Under the pieces are notes generated by a model, which was not told the DNA's origin, did not search any database, and saw only the letters and a list, made by a program, of their open reading frames with translations. Shown piece after piece: positions 1 through 8,812 of a stretch of 64,000 nt of DNA. This DNA comes from Pseudomonas fluorescens (GTDB taxonomy: Bacteria; Pseudomonadota; Gammaproteobacteria; Pseudomonadales; Pseudomonadaceae), in NCBI RefSeq assembly GCF_001902145.1, contig NZ_MRST01000027.1, positions 664,519 to 728,518 of the forward strand, written 5' to 3'. Both the position numbers and the translations under genes were made by a program. Numbering within the stretch: the first letter of the stretch is position 1; each line of letters opens with the position of its first letter.

Positions 1-3000
1 GCCTCCCAGTAAATCGAACGCCATAGCCGAAATATCGACCTCGACCTCGGCCGGATGATGGCTGATGGCCTCGAATGCCCAGCCGGGTGCAACCTGGTGC
101 GCCAGCGCACGGGCGTTGGCAGGCACGGCGCCGATACGGTTCAATTCAGCCTGGGCCTGTTGCAGGCAGCTGTATTCGGTGAGGATCAACGCTTGCGGTG
201 CCCTGGGCCAGTAGACCACGCAGAGTTCGGTACGCTTGTCTTGCACCACCACGATTCCAGCAATATAGCGGTCGTGTTGCATCGTGTGGCCCACCAGATG
301 CACCACATGCAACCGCACCTCATGCTGGTTTTTCAGCAGGTCCTGCTGTGTCCGGGCTGCCATCGCGGTCTTGAACAGGCTTTGCGCATTGGCCGTCAGC
401 CCCTGCTGAACCGCCGAAAAAAGATGAAGATCTACGCCGGTTTGCAAGGTGCGTTTCAATAACGCGGGAATGCGTCCTTGACTGAGCCGGTGGGTGGGGT
501 TGGTACGTGGATAGAACGTTCGGTTGATCAACGCATCGTACTCGCCGCCAATATCCAGCGAAGACACCAGCTCGATCAGATAAGCGTCATTGAGCTGTTG
601 CCTCCACTGCGGTTGCAAAAAACGCCCGCGGTTCAATCGCCATTGTGTCCAGGGCGCCAAGGGGTCCAGGTTATGCAGCGCCAGTTGCAGCAAACTGAAC
701 GTCGTCCGTGTGGCGGTCGGGGTCATTATTATTTTACGATCGCCCACGGTACAGCCGCTGGTCCACCCGCAATAACTGCCTTGAACATCGTCGGGCATAT
801 CGATCAAGGGCTGATCGATGTCAAACAGTGGCGAAATACCGTCCTTGCTCAAACGCTCGGTCAAGGCGCGACGAGCGAATGTTTCCAGGTCGGGCTGCCA
901 TTGCTCCAGACGAGACTTGAAGGCGAAGGCACTGCTCAGGTAGAGACCCTGCAAATGCTTGAAGCGCCGGCGCTTGACGCGCGTTGACTGTGCCAAATAG
1001 GCCGGCAGGTTTTTCGCTTCTGCCGCCGTCTTGCGCACCAGTTCAATATTGGCCTGCGCCTGCCTCAATGCGCTATTGACGGGCACCCTCAACTGTTCTT
1101 TGAGTTCAACCAGCAACAGCGCGCGGCCAAGGGTAGGATCCTTGACCTCACTGAACACACGCGTGATGTCCTCGGTACTTCTGTACAGACGATCGCAGGT
1201 CCCCAGCACTTTCTTGATCGACGCCAGCGCCGGCTTGCCTTTTACAGGGACGTAGCGCACGGCCAAGGTTTGACGTACCGCATGTGTGCGTAAGTCGCGA
1301 CGTTTGTCGCGCTCGACACCGTGCCATAGCACCGAGTCATCCCAGCCGCCAAGGCTCGCCTTGAGGCTCTGAGTCAATGCCTCCAGGCTGGAAAAACCCA
1401 GTACGCCCCCCTCTGCCCCGAAGGCGTACAACACCACCGGATGCCTGCGGGCAGGCACCCGCACCGCTGGGGCCGTGGTCACCACCCATATGTTATGCAG
1501 CGTGTAGAAGGCGTCAGGCTCGCTCCCCACCGCGATCGTCAGCACCTGGGTCTCACTGCCTGGGCGCTTGGTTGGCAGAGGCTGATCCACCACCTCAATT
1601 ATCAGGTCGCGATGTGCCGTACTCAGCAGTTTGAGCCGGTGTTGCAACTGGGCCTCGCAGCGCAGGGCTGCGGTTTGGGCGTTAATGAACAGCGAACCGC
1701 GGCGCAGCGTGCCATTACCACCGGGACGCTCAGCCCAAAAATCCACGTCGAGCAACCGTTGTTGCTCTGTTTGTATCAACCCATCCAGCGTCTGCGCATA
1801 GCCTTGTTGCTGGCTTATCAGCGACAACAACTCCAGGTATTGCGGCGTATCCGCGCTCAGGTCCTGCGAGTCGAGCAACGCGAGCAAGCCTTTTTCGTAT
1901 CGCTTGATCTGCTGCTCTCCCGTGCGCTGGGCCAAGTCAGGAGCCGTACTGGCAAAGATGATTTCTGTGGACCGTCGACGCTGGTCCCATTCAAGCAACT
2001 CCTCACGCAGGGGGCCGAGTCGCGCGCTACCGACCAATTGCTTGCGTACGCCTTCCACCTGGGCGAGAAGCTGTACGGCATCCAGCCGCTGCGGTCGAGG
2101 CCGTGCTTTGGAAAAAACGTGCTCGTAATTGATCATCACGGTACACGCCAATTCATTTTCCCACTGCCCGTCCAGCAACGCCTGCGCACCCAGCGCCAGC
2201 GCATCCCCCATGACCTCCAAGCCGCGAGTGATACAGGAGGCCGGCGATAAATCCCCGGGGCGATACAACGTATCGCGACGACGCAACGGTAAGCACTGCC
2301 AAAGCTCGTTGAACCGCGACCTGTTCAGTTCGAGCAGGCCGCATTGAATGGCGAAGAACGACGGATACTCATAGAAATTGCGCCCCTCCCCCGGCAGGTA
2401 AACAACGTGAGGCACAGCACTGGGATCGCCCTCGCGATAAAAATGCAAGGCGGCGGGGATCGCTGTCGCAGGTGTACCGGGCCAAAGCAATTGGCCCACG
2501 CGTACGCTGGCCCAGCCGCCGCCAGCACGCTGACGAGCCTCGACAGTCGGCGCATCGATCGCGGCTTGAACCATGGCTATTCCCGCACTCGAAAGCTCGT
2601 CCAGTTGCCGCGCCATGTAGGCTTGGTCAGCGAACAGCCGCTTGTACAGCTCAACCCAGCGCTCTCGCCGCGTGAGCCAGGACCCTTGCGCCAGGCCGTC
2701 CCAATAGCCGCTCTGCGCACTGGCCAACCGCTCGAACAGCCTCAACTCGATCACTCGCCGCAGTGCTTGCAGCGGCGTAAAGGGCAACCGGCGATCCGGA
2801 TCGCCCTTGACGCTCAAGGTAGTGAATAAATTGACGTTGATCGGCACCGAGGGCAAAACCAGCAGTTGCAGCGCACGGTCAGTCAAGCTGTCGACTTTCT
2901 CCGGCTCGCCTGCCAGCTTCGGTTGGGTAAACAACAGGTTGTTCGGGTCGATTTCAAACGCTTTGCGCAACTGCGCGCGAATGACTTTCAAGACTCTGGG

Positions 3001-3216
3001 TGACCGCGCTATCAAGCGGCTGAGTGCTTGTGCCGACTCGCTGGACCGAACGTCGACAAGGCAGACCTGATTGATCAGGCGGCTGGGCTGGGTGTAAGTG
3101 TTGATTCGCCCTCCGAGTTGTTTACGAATGGCCTGCAATGCGGCTTCGGCGGCAACCTCGGCATCGAGGGGATCGGGCGAATGGCTGGCGGGTTGCAGTA
3201 CATCGGGCATGGTCAT
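1..3216 (-). CDS. Very large dermonecrotic-toxin-like protein (DUF6543-like), C-terminus outside window
   Basis: An open frame of 1072 codons runs on the minus strand from the ATG at 3216 to the window edge without a stop, so the C-terminus is missing. The start is chosen because AAGGA lies six bases upstream; an in-frame ATG at 3234 has no ribosome site. The protein begins MTMPDVLQPAS, has no signal peptide and no obvious membrane segment, and is rich in Arg, Leu, Gln and Ala helices. The end visible here (YWPRAPQALIL..., then ...AMAFDLLGG) resembles the large Pseudomonas proteins annotated as dermonecrotic toxin domain/DUF6543, usually over 1500 aa. That assignment is from memory and is moderate only. 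A terminator-like hairpin upstream at 3304-3330 separates it from uraH, so it is probably transcribed alone. Its role (toxin, effector or other) cannot be read from this part. Confidence 0.6.
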   Translation of the reverse strand, partial: MTMPDVLQPASHSPDPLDAEVAAEAALQAIRKQLGGRINTYTQPSRLINQVCLVDVRSSESAQALSRLIARSPRVLKVIRAQLRKAFEIDPNNLLFTQPKLAGEPEKVDSLTDRALQLLVLPSVPINVNLFTTLSVKGDPDRRLPFTPLQALRRVIELRLFERLASAQSGYWDGLAQGSWLTRRERWVELYKRLFADQAYMARQLDELSSAGIAMVQAAIDAPTVEARQRAGGGWASVRVGQLLWPGTPATAIPAALHFYREGDPSAVPHVVYLPGEGRNFYEYPSFFAIQCGLLELNRSRFNELWQCLPLRRRDTLYRPGDLSPASCITRGLEVMGDALALGAQALLDGQWENELACTVMINYEHVFSKARPRPQRLDAVQLLAQVEGVRKQLVGSARLGPLREELLEWDQRRRSTEIIFASTAPDLAQRTGEQQIKRYEKGLLALLDSQDLSADTPQYLELLSLISQQQGYAQTLDGLIQTEQQRLLDVDFWAERPGGNGTLRRGSLFINAQTAALRCEAQLQHRLKLLSTAHRDLIIEVVDQPLPTKRPGSETQVLTIAVGSEPDAFYTLHNIWVVTTAPAVRVPARRHPVVLYAFGAEGGVLGFSSLEALTQSLKASLGGWDDSVLWHGVERDKRRDLRTHAVRQTLAVRYVPVKGKPALASIKKVLGTCDRLYRSTEDITRVFSEVKDPTLGRALLLVELKEQLRVPVNSALRQAQANIELVRKTAAEAKNLPAYLAQSTRVKRRRFKHLQGLYLSSAFAFKSRLEQWQPDLETFARRALTERLSKDGISPLFDIDQPLIDMPDDVQGSYCGWTSGCTVGDRKIIMTPTATRTTFSLLQLALHNLDPLAPWTQWRLNRGRFLQPQWRQQLNDAYLIELVSSLDIGGEYDALINRTFYPRTNPTHRLSQGRIPALLKRTLQTGVDLHLFSAVQQGLTANAQSLFKTAMAARTQQDLLKNQHEVRLHVVHLVGHTMQHDRYIAGIVVVQDKRTELCVVYWPRAPQALILTEYSCLQQAQAELNRIGAVPANARALAHQVAPGWAFEAISHHPAEVEVDISAMAFDLLGG

Positions 3217-3303
3217 GGCGTTTCCTTCATTCATGAGGAAAACAGCCAGCCTAAGTACTGCCCAGGGCCTGCGGGCGTTAGATAGTTGAACGCATTACCC
3301 GGC

Positions 3304-3330
3304 AAAAAAAAGCCCGCAGTGTGCGCGGGC
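3304..3330 (-). terminator. Rho-independent terminator of uraH
   Basis: On the minus strand GCCCGC, a 7-nt loop, GCGGGC and then a run of T form a classic intrinsic terminator 45 bases after the uraH stop and before the large toxin-like gene. Confidence 0.85.
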
Positions 3331-3374
3331 GAAACCAACGAAGAGCATTTGGGGGTGTGAAGCGAGGTGACGAC

Positions 3375-3728
3375 TCAGCTACCGCGATAAGTGGAGTAGC
3401 TGTAAGGCGAAATCAGCAGGGGTACATGGTAATGGTCCTGTTCGGCACTGATACCAAAGCGCAGTACCACCACGTCCAGAAAAGCCGGCTCGGGCAACTG
3501 CACGCCACGGGCACGGTAGTAGTCACCGGCGCTGAATTGCAGTTGGTAAACGCCGCTACGGTAATCGTCGCCTTGCAGCAGCGGTGCGTCGCAACGGCCG
3601 TCGCTGTTGGTGGTGGCGGTGGCAACCAGCTCCAGCTGCGCGCCTTCGACGCGGTACAGCTCAACCTTGATAGCGCTGCCGGGGCAGCCGTGCGCGGCGT
3701 CCAAAACGTGTGTGGTCAAACGTCCCAT
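3375..3728 (-). CDS. uraH: 5-hydroxyisourate hydrolase (transthyretin-like)
   Basis: A 117-aa protein that hydrolyses 5-hydroxyisourate, the product of urate oxidation, to OHCU. It is full length for the bacterial family. It carries the N-terminal LTTHVLDAAHG motif (His7), Arg45, and the C-terminal signature HYHVPLLISPYSYSTYRGS (residues 99-117), which contains the active-site His and the YRGS tail diagnostic of the hydrolase as against true transthyretins. No signal peptide, so cytoplasmic. It is transcribed away from puuE, with the shared intergenic region carrying ATTGT-N2-ACAAT palindromes that may coordinate both directions. It works directly between PuuD (urate to 5-hydroxyisourate) and UraD (OHCU decarboxylase), both encoded nearby. 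Confidence 0.95.
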   Translation of the reverse strand: MGRLTTHVLDAAHGCPGSAIKVELYRVEGAQLELVATATTNSDGRCDAPLLQGDDYRSGVYQLQFSAGDYYRARGVQLPEPAFLDVVVLRFGISAEQDHYHVPLLISPYSYSTYRGS

Positions 3729-3827
3729 GGCGTCTATGCGCCTCCCGAAGTCAGTAAAAAGAGAACCTGCACTTTTTCAGAGCATTGAAAAAGCCGGCGA
3801 TATTCGATTAAGACACTTTTTACGAAA

Positions 3828-3839
3828 ATTGTACACAAT
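3828..3839. promoter_or_regulatory. Palindromic operator candidate 1 (ATTGT-N2-ACAAT), uraH side
   Basis: The sequence ATTGTACACAAT has two perfect 5-bp arms around a 2-base spacer and lies about 100 bases upstream of uraH. A sister site occurs at 4066-4075. Pairs of such sites in a divergent promoter region suggest one regulator for both transcripts; the shape would suit a GntR-family repressor, which is inference. Confidence 0.45.
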
Positions 3840-3863
3840 AAATTCCACAGCACTTCAACCCCT

Positions 3864-3967
3864 CTGTAGGAGCGAGCTTGCTCGCGAAAAACACCAACGA
3901 TAACGCGGGCTTTCAGCATGAAAAGTGGCGCACTCAGGTTTTTCGCGAGCAAGCTCGCTCCTACAGT
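3864..3967. repeat. Paired inverted REP element
   Basis: GTAGGAGCGAGCTTGCTCGC and its inverted partner flank about 60 bases of variable spacer. The rest of the gap 3729-4158 holds the two palindromes described and the puuE leader. Confidence 0.9.
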
Positions 3968-4065
3968 GGGCTTTTTCATCTTAACCTGACCGCTCAGGCA
4001 AGTTTCTTGCAGGTAGACCGTTCAGAAAAAATGCAGAAATGCAGGCTTACAAAGTTCGCGATAAG

Positions 4066-4075
4066 TTGTATACAA
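4066..4075. promoter_or_regulatory. Palindromic operator candidate 2 (TTGTATACAA), puuE side
   Basis: TTGTATACAA is a perfect 10-bp palindrome about 84 bases before puuE and matches the core of the site at 3828-3839 (TTGT-N2-ACAA). The two sites are about 238 bases apart and flank the REP pair. Confidence 0.45.
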
Positions 4076-4158
4076 TCACTCATCGCTGTGACGCCACTCA
4101 GTCATTCCACTGCCCGGTCGCCACACATTTGCTACCACGAACAAGAAGGAAGACTGCA

Positions 4159-5085
4159 GTGAGCGCTGACTACCCACGCGACCTGATCGGTTACGGCAGT
4201 AACCCTCCTCACCCCCATTGGCCGGGCAAGGCACGCATCGCGCTGTCGTTCGTACTCAACTACGAAGAAGGCGGCGAGCGCAACATTTTGCACGGTGACA
4301 AAGAGTCGGAAGCCTTCCTTTCGGAAATGGTCTCGGCCCAGCCGCTGCAAGGCGAGCGCAACATGAGCATGGAGTCGCTGTACGAGTACGGCAGCCGTGC
4401 CGGGGTGTGGCGCATCCTCAAGTTGTTCAAGGAATTCGACATTCCGCTGACCATCTTCGCCGTGGCCATGGCCGCCCAGCGCCACCCGGATGTAATCCGC
4501 GCCATGGTCGCCGCCGGCCACGAGATTTGCAGCCACGGCTACCGCTGGATCGACTACCAGTACATGGACGAGGCCCAGGAACGCGAGCACATGCTCGAAG
4601 CCATCCGCATCCTCACAGAGCTGACCGGCGAACGCCCGCTGGGCTGGTACACCGGCCGCACCGGCCCCAACACCCGTCGCCTGGTGATGGAGGAAGGTGG
4701 CTTCCTGTACGACTGCGACACCTACGACGACGACCTGCCCTACTGGGAACCCAACACCCCCACCGGCAAGCCGCACCTGGTGATCCCCTACACCCTGGAC
4801 ACCAACGACATGCGCTTTACCCAGGTGCAGGGTTTCAACAAGGGCGATGACTTTTTCGAGTACCTCAAGGATGCCTTCGACGTGCTGTATGCCGAAGGTG
4901 CCGAGGCGCCGAAGATGCTTTCGATCGGCCTGCATTGCCGCCTGATCGGCCGCCCGGCACGCCTGGCCTCGCTCAAGCGCTTCATTGAATACGTCAAAGG
5001 CCATGACCAGGTGTGGTTCACCCGCCGTGTGGACATCGCCCGTCACTGGCACCAAACCCACCCTTTCCCGGGAGCGGCGAAATGA
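4159..5085 (+). CDS. puuE: Allantoinase PuuE (polysaccharide-deacetylase fold)
   Basis: A 308-aa enzyme opening the hydantoin ring of allantoin to give allantoate. The start is GTG at 4159 (VSADYPRDLIGYG), preceded by GAAGGAAG; an ATG far upstream would add a non-conserved extension. The protein has the NodB/polysaccharide-deacetylase-like layout of PuuE (ALSFVLNYEEGGERN near residue 25, GHEICSHGYRW near 130, GWYTGRTGPNTRRL near 170) and no relation to the dinuclear-metal amidohydrolase AllB. The last codons overlap the start of uraD (ATGA), so the two are translationally coupled. A perfect AAnAAnAA motif (4140-4147) sits just before the ribosome site and may bind Crc/Hfq. Confidence 0.95.
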   Translation: MSADYPRDLIGYGSNPPHPHWPGKARIALSFVLNYEEGGERNILHGDKESEAFLSEMVSAQPLQGERNMSMESLYEYGSRAGVWRILKLFKEFDIPLTIFAVAMAAQRHPDVIRAMVAAGHEICSHGYRWIDYQYMDEAQEREHMLEAIRILTELTGERPLGWYTGRTGPNTRRLVMEEGGFLYDCDTYDDDLPYWEPNTPTGKPHLVIPYTLDTNDMRFTQVQGFNKGDDFFEYLKDAFDVLYAEGAEAPKMLSIGLHCRLIGRPARLASLKRFIEYVKGHDQVWFTRRVDIARHWHQTHPFPGAAK

Positions 5086-5597
5086 CTGCGTTCCAAACCC
5101 TGAAACCTTCGACCTTGAGCCGCGACGCCTTCGTCCAGGCCTTTGCCGATATCTACGAACACTCGCCATGGGTGGCCGAAAAGGCCTTCGACCTGGGCCA
5201 GGACGCGTCGATCGACCAGATCGAAACCCTGCACCAGCGCATGAGCGATATCCTGTTGAGTGCTGATCACGCCTCGCAACTGGCGCTGATCAATGCTCAC
5301 CCGGACCTGGCCGGAAAAGCTGCCGTCCAGGGCCAACTGACCCAAGCCAGCACCGATGAACAAGCGGGCGCGGGGATTCACCAATGCACGGCCGAAGAGT
5401 TTTCTCGCTTCACCGAGCTGAATGAGGCCTACAAAGCCAAGTTCAAGTTTCCCTTCATCATGGCGGTAAAAGGCAGCAACCGGCACCAGATCCTCGCCGC
5501 GTTCGAAACGCGCATTCATAACTCGGTGGACACCGAGTTCAAGTGCGCGCTGAACGAGATCAACAAGATCGCGTTGTTCCGCTTACTGACCCTCTAG
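5082..5597 (+). CDS. uraD: 2-oxo-4-hydroxy-4-carboxy-5-ureidoimidazoline decarboxylase
   Basis: A 171-aa decarboxylase converting OHCU to S-allantoin. The start ATG overlaps the puuE TGA. Family marks are INAHPDLAGKAA (catalytic His73), TDEQAGAG (92-98) and the KFKFPFIMAVKG block (about 120-131) that lines the active site. Length is usual for the stand-alone enzyme, with no fused hydrolase domain; that activity is supplied by the separate uraH. Cytoplasmic. It is followed after 41 bases by alc. Confidence 0.95.
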   Translation: MTAFQTLKPSTLSRDAFVQAFADIYEHSPWVAEKAFDLGQDASIDQIETLHQRMSDILLSADHASQLALINAHPDLAGKAAVQGQLTQASTDEQAGAGIHQCTAEEFSRFTELNEAYKAKFKFPFIMAVKGSNRHQILAAFETRIHNSVDTEFKCALNEINKIALFRLLTL

Positions 5598-5638
5598 CAG
5601 TCCATCCCCAGCCACTCTATTTAAGGCAGACAAGAAGA

Positions 5639-6634
5639 ATGAAAGCTTACGCCGTACCTTTCGAAAAGTTCGTCAACCTGGCCGACGCCCGCCTGGGCAC
5701 CAAGATCATCTCGGTGACCGACGACTGGTTCGCTGACGCCAACCGCCTGTTCCAGCCGACCCCGGCCGTGTGGAAGGAGGGCGTTTTCGATGACAACGGC
5801 AAGTGGATGGACGGCTGGGAGTCGCGCCGCAAGCGCTTCGAAGGCTACGACAGCGCGGTGATCCGCCTGGGCGTGCCGGGTTCGATCAAAGGCGTGGACA
5901 TCGACACTTCATTCTTCACCGGCAACTTCCCGCCATCGGCCTCCCTGGAAGCCTGCTTCCTGGCCTCGGGTGAACCGGATGCCAACACCCAGTGGGTGGA
6001 AGTACTGTCGGCGGTCGAGCTGCAAGGCAACAGCCACCACTACCACGAGATCAACAACGACCAGGCGTTCAGCCACCTGCGCTTCAACATCTACCCGGAT
6101 GGCGGCGTAGCCCGTCTGCGTGTGTACGGCGTGCCGTTCCGCGACTGGTCTTCGGTGGGTGACAACGAACAGATCGACCTGGCTGCCGCGCTCAATGGCG
6201 GCCGTGCCCTGGCCTGCTCCGATGAACACTTCGGCCGCATGAGCAACATCCTCAACCCGGGCCGTGGCATCAACATGGGCGACGGCTGGGAAACCGCACG
6301 CCGTCGCACGCCAGGCAATGACTGGGTGATCGTCGCCCTGGGCCACCCGGGCGAGATCGAGAAAATCGTGGTCGACACCCTGCACTTCAAGGGCAACTAC
6401 CCGGATACCTGCTCGGTCCAGGGCGCCTTCGTGAAAGGCGGCACCGACAGCCAGATCGAAACCCAGTCGCTGTTCTGGCGCGAACTGCTGCCGGCGCAGA
6501 AGCTGGAAATGCACGCCGAACACACCTTCGCCGAGCAGATCAAGGCGCTGGGGCCGATTACCCACATCCGCTTGAATGTGTTCCCGGATGGTGGTGTGAG
6601 TCGCCTGCGGGTACTGGGCAAGGTCGCGAAGTAA
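5639..6634 (+). CDS. alc: Allantoicase
   Basis: A 331-aa enzyme hydrolysing allantoate to ureidoglycolate and urea. Two related jelly-roll halves are visible: DSAVIRLGVPGSIKGVDIDT with FFTGNFPP near residues 70-100, and DWVIVALGHPGEIEKIVVDT with HFKGNYPD near 225-260. Each half ends in an L-R-x-x-x-FPDGG-type motif (FNIYPDGGVARLRVYG and LNVFPDGGVSRLRVLG). The ATG at 5639 is preceded by TTAAGG; AAGAAGAA (5632-5639) runs into the start codon and fits the Crc/Hfq AAnAAnAA motif. It lies downstream of puuE-uraD, very likely in the same operon, with a REP pair after the stop. Confidence 0.95.
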   Translation: MKAYAVPFEKFVNLADARLGTKIISVTDDWFADANRLFQPTPAVWKEGVFDDNGKWMDGWESRRKRFEGYDSAVIRLGVPGSIKGVDIDTSFFTGNFPPSASLEACFLASGEPDANTQWVEVLSAVELQGNSHHYHEINNDQAFSHLRFNIYPDGGVARLRVYGVPFRDWSSVGDNEQIDLAAALNGGRALACSDEHFGRMSNILNPGRGINMGDGWETARRRTPGNDWVIVALGHPGEIEKIVVDTLHFKGNYPDTCSVQGAFVKGGTDSQIETQSLFWRELLPAQKLEMHAEHTFAEQIKALGPITHIRLNVFPDGGVSRLRVLGKVAK

Positions 6635-6643
6635 TGCTGAGAC

Positions 6644-6744
6644 TGTAGGAGCGAGCTTGCTCGCGAAGATCGTCAAAGATAACGCGCCCATCCTGGATAC
6701 ACGCGGTGTCTTTGAGTTTTTCGCGAGCAAGCTCGCTCCTACAC
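6644..6744. repeat. Paired inverted REP element between alc and allA
   Basis: TGTAGGAGCGAGCTTGCTCG and its inverted copy enclose about 55 bases of spacer. It fills most of the alc-allA gap and may trim or stabilise the transcript. Confidence 0.9.
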
Positions 6745-6779
6745 AGATCCAATAACAACTCAAGATTAAGAAGACAGCC

Positions 6780-7283
6780 ATGCGCACACTGATGATCGAA
6801 CCTTTGACCAAAGAAGCCTTCGCCCCCTTCGGAGACGTTATCGAAACCGATGGCAGCGATCACTTCATGATCAACAATGGGTCGACCATGCGCTTTCACA
6901 AGCTGGCAACGGTCGAAACAGCACAGCCTGAAGACCACGCCATCATCAGCATCTTCCGCGCCGACGCGCAGGACATGCCGCTGACCGTGTGCATGCTGGA
7001 GAGACACCCGCTGGGCAGCCAGGCGTTCATTCCGCTGCTCGGCAACCCCTTTCTGATCGTGGTCGCGCCACTTGGCGATGCACCTGTATCAGGCTTGGTC
7101 CGCGCCTTCGTCACCAACGGCAGGCAGGGCATTAATTACCATCGCGGCGTCTGGCACCACCCGGTGCTGACGATCGAAAAGCGGGATGACTTCCTGGTGG
7201 TTGATCGCAGTGGCACAGGCAATAACTGCGATGAGCATTTTTTCAAAGAGGATGAGCGGTTGATCCTCGCCCCCCACCAATAA
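6780..7283 (+). CDS. allA: Ureidoglycolate lyase (urea-releasing)
   Basis: A 167-aa cupin-type lyase splitting ureidoglycolate into glyoxylate and urea, the last ring-derived step of this pathway. Recognisable family blocks are LTKEAFAPFGDVIE near the N-terminus, LERHPLGSQAFIPL (about 75-90), and GINYHRGVWHHPVL (about 120-133), where the His residues sit in the cupin pocket. Full length, no signal peptide. It is separated from alc by the REP pair and followed after 51 bases by puuD. Confidence 0.94.
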   Translation: MRTLMIEPLTKEAFAPFGDVIETDGSDHFMINNGSTMRFHKLATVETAQPEDHAIISIFRADAQDMPLTVCMLERHPLGSQAFIPLLGNPFLIVVAPLGDAPVSGLVRAFVTNGRQGINYHRGVWHHPVLTIEKRDDFLVVDRSGTGNNCDEHFFKEDERLILAPHQ

Positions 7284-7334
7284 GAGAAGGCCGGATCACC
7301 CGACAACAAGGGTGACAGGCGAGAGGTAAAGACT

Positions 7335-8618
7335 GTGGAAGCACATCTGTTGGAATGGCTGAACCTGAGCGTGCGCTGGGTTCACATGATCACTGGCGTC
7401 GCCTGGATCGGCGCTTCTTTCTACTTCGTCTGGCTGGAAAACAACCTTAATCGCGTCAACCCCAAGAACGGCCTGGCCGGTGACTTGTGGGCGATCCACG
7501 GTGGCGGTATCTACCACCTGGAAAAATACAAACTGGCCCCCCCGACCATGCCGGACAACCTGCACTGGTTCAAATGGGAAGCCTATTTCACCTGGATGTC
7601 GGGCGTCGCGCTGCTGTGCGTGGTGTTCTACCTCAACCCGACGCTGTACCTGCTCGCCCCCGGCAGCAGCCTCAGCGGCACCGAAGGCGTGTTGCTGGGC
7701 ATCGGCTCGTTGTTCGCCGGCTGGTTCATCTACTCCTTCCTCTGCGACTCGGCCCTGGGCAAACGCCCTGCCCTGCTCGGCTTGATCCTGTTCGTGCTGT
7801 TGATTGCGGCGGCCTACGGCTTCAGCAAGGTGTTCAGCGGCCGTGGCGCCTACCTGCACGTGGGTGCGGTGATCGGCACGATCATGGTGGGTAACGTGTT
7901 CCGCATCATCATGCCGGCCCAGCGCGCGCTGGTGGCGGCCATCGCCGAGAACCGCACGCCCGACCCGGCGCTGCCGGCCAAGGGTCTGCTGCGCTCACGG
8001 CACAACAACTACTTCACCTTGCCGGTGCTGTTCATCATGATCAGCAACCACTTCCCGAGCACCTATGGCAGCCAATACAACTGGCTGATCCTGGCCGGGA
8101 TCGCGGTGGCGGCGGTGTTGGTGCGCCACTACTTCAACACCCGGCATGACAGCCAGAAGTATGCGTGGACCTTGCCCGTGGGCGCCTTGGCGATGATCAG
8201 CCTGGCCTACGTGACCGGGCCAAAACCGGCTGAACCGATTGCCAAGGCACCAGCTGCCATCGAGTACCAACCCCTGCCGGAAACCGCATTGGGCGGTGGC
8301 TTGAAACCGGCCGCGCCTGCCGCACCCGCCGCTGAACCGGCACCGGCCCAGGCCACCACGGACTTCGGCCAGGTGCACCACGTGATCGAGCAACGCTGCA
8401 CCGTGTGCCATTCGGCCAAGCCCACTAGCCCGCTGTTCAGCACCGCCCCGGCTGGGGTGATGTTCGACACACCGGCACAGATCCAGCAGCAGGCCGCGCG
8501 GATTCAAGCGCAGGCGGTGGCCAGCCAGATCATGCCGCTGGGCAACATTACCCAGATGACCCAGCAGGAGCGGGATTTGATTGGCACCTGGATCAATCAG
8601 GGGGCCCGCACCAACTGA
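7335..8618 (+). CDS. puuD: Urate hydroxylase PuuD (membrane protein with C-terminal cytochrome c domain)
   Basis: A 427-aa inner-membrane enzyme proposed to oxidise urate to 5-hydroxyisourate with electrons passing to a c-type haem. The start is GTG at 7335 after GAGAGGTAA. Residues 1-300 form about eight membrane segments (the first is LSVRWVHMITGVAWIGASFYFVWL); an Ala/Pro-rich linker follows, then a cytochrome c domain with the haem motif C355-T-V-C358-H359 and a distal Met in the region QIMPLGNITQMTQ. This replaces the soluble cofactor-free uricase or FAD-dependent HpxO found in other bacteria. Its product feeds UraH. It is cotranscribed with or near allA and is followed by a REP pair and the permease. 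Confidence 0.92.
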   Translation: MEAHLLEWLNLSVRWVHMITGVAWIGASFYFVWLENNLNRVNPKNGLAGDLWAIHGGGIYHLEKYKLAPPTMPDNLHWFKWEAYFTWMSGVALLCVVFYLNPTLYLLAPGSSLSGTEGVLLGIGSLFAGWFIYSFLCDSALGKRPALLGLILFVLLIAAAYGFSKVFSGRGAYLHVGAVIGTIMVGNVFRIIMPAQRALVAAIAENRTPDPALPAKGLLRSRHNNYFTLPVLFIMISNHFPSTYGSQYNWLILAGIAVAAVLVRHYFNTRHDSQKYAWTLPVGALAMISLAYVTGPKPAEPIAKAPAAIEYQPLPETALGGGLKPAAPAAPAAEPAPAQATTDFGQVHHVIEQRCTVCHSAKPTSPLFSTAPAGVMFDTPAQIQQQAARIQAQAVASQIMPLGNITQMTQQERDLIGTWINQGARTN

Positions 8619-8639
8619 CAGTCTGACGCAGATCCAAAT

Positions 8640-8729
8640 GTGGGAGCGGGCTTGCTCGCGAATACGGTGTGTCATTCAACCCTTAAGGTGACTGAACCGG
8701 CGCTTTCGCGAGCAAGCCCGCTCCCACAG
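8640..8729. repeat. Paired inverted REP element (GTGGGAGCGGGCTTGCTCGCG subtype)
   Basis: Inverted pair of the GGGAGCGGGCTTGCTCGCG variant, as distinct from the GTAGGAGCGAGC variant, between puuD and the permease. Confidence 0.88.
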
Positions 8730-8812
8730 GAGATATGCAGTGATTTGAAATCGCGTTCCAAATGGCAATTGAATGCCAAACAACACAAAAATAAAAAGAT
8801 CCGAGGTGTTGC

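Noticed and set aside
55..2829. Several plus-strand frames of 135-269 codons
   Set aside because: They are antisense to the continuous minus-strand toxin-like gene and have no coding character.
3864..3967. REP pairs as CRISPR repeats
   Set aside because: Units are single inverted pairs scattered between genes, not tandem direct repeats with uniform spacers.
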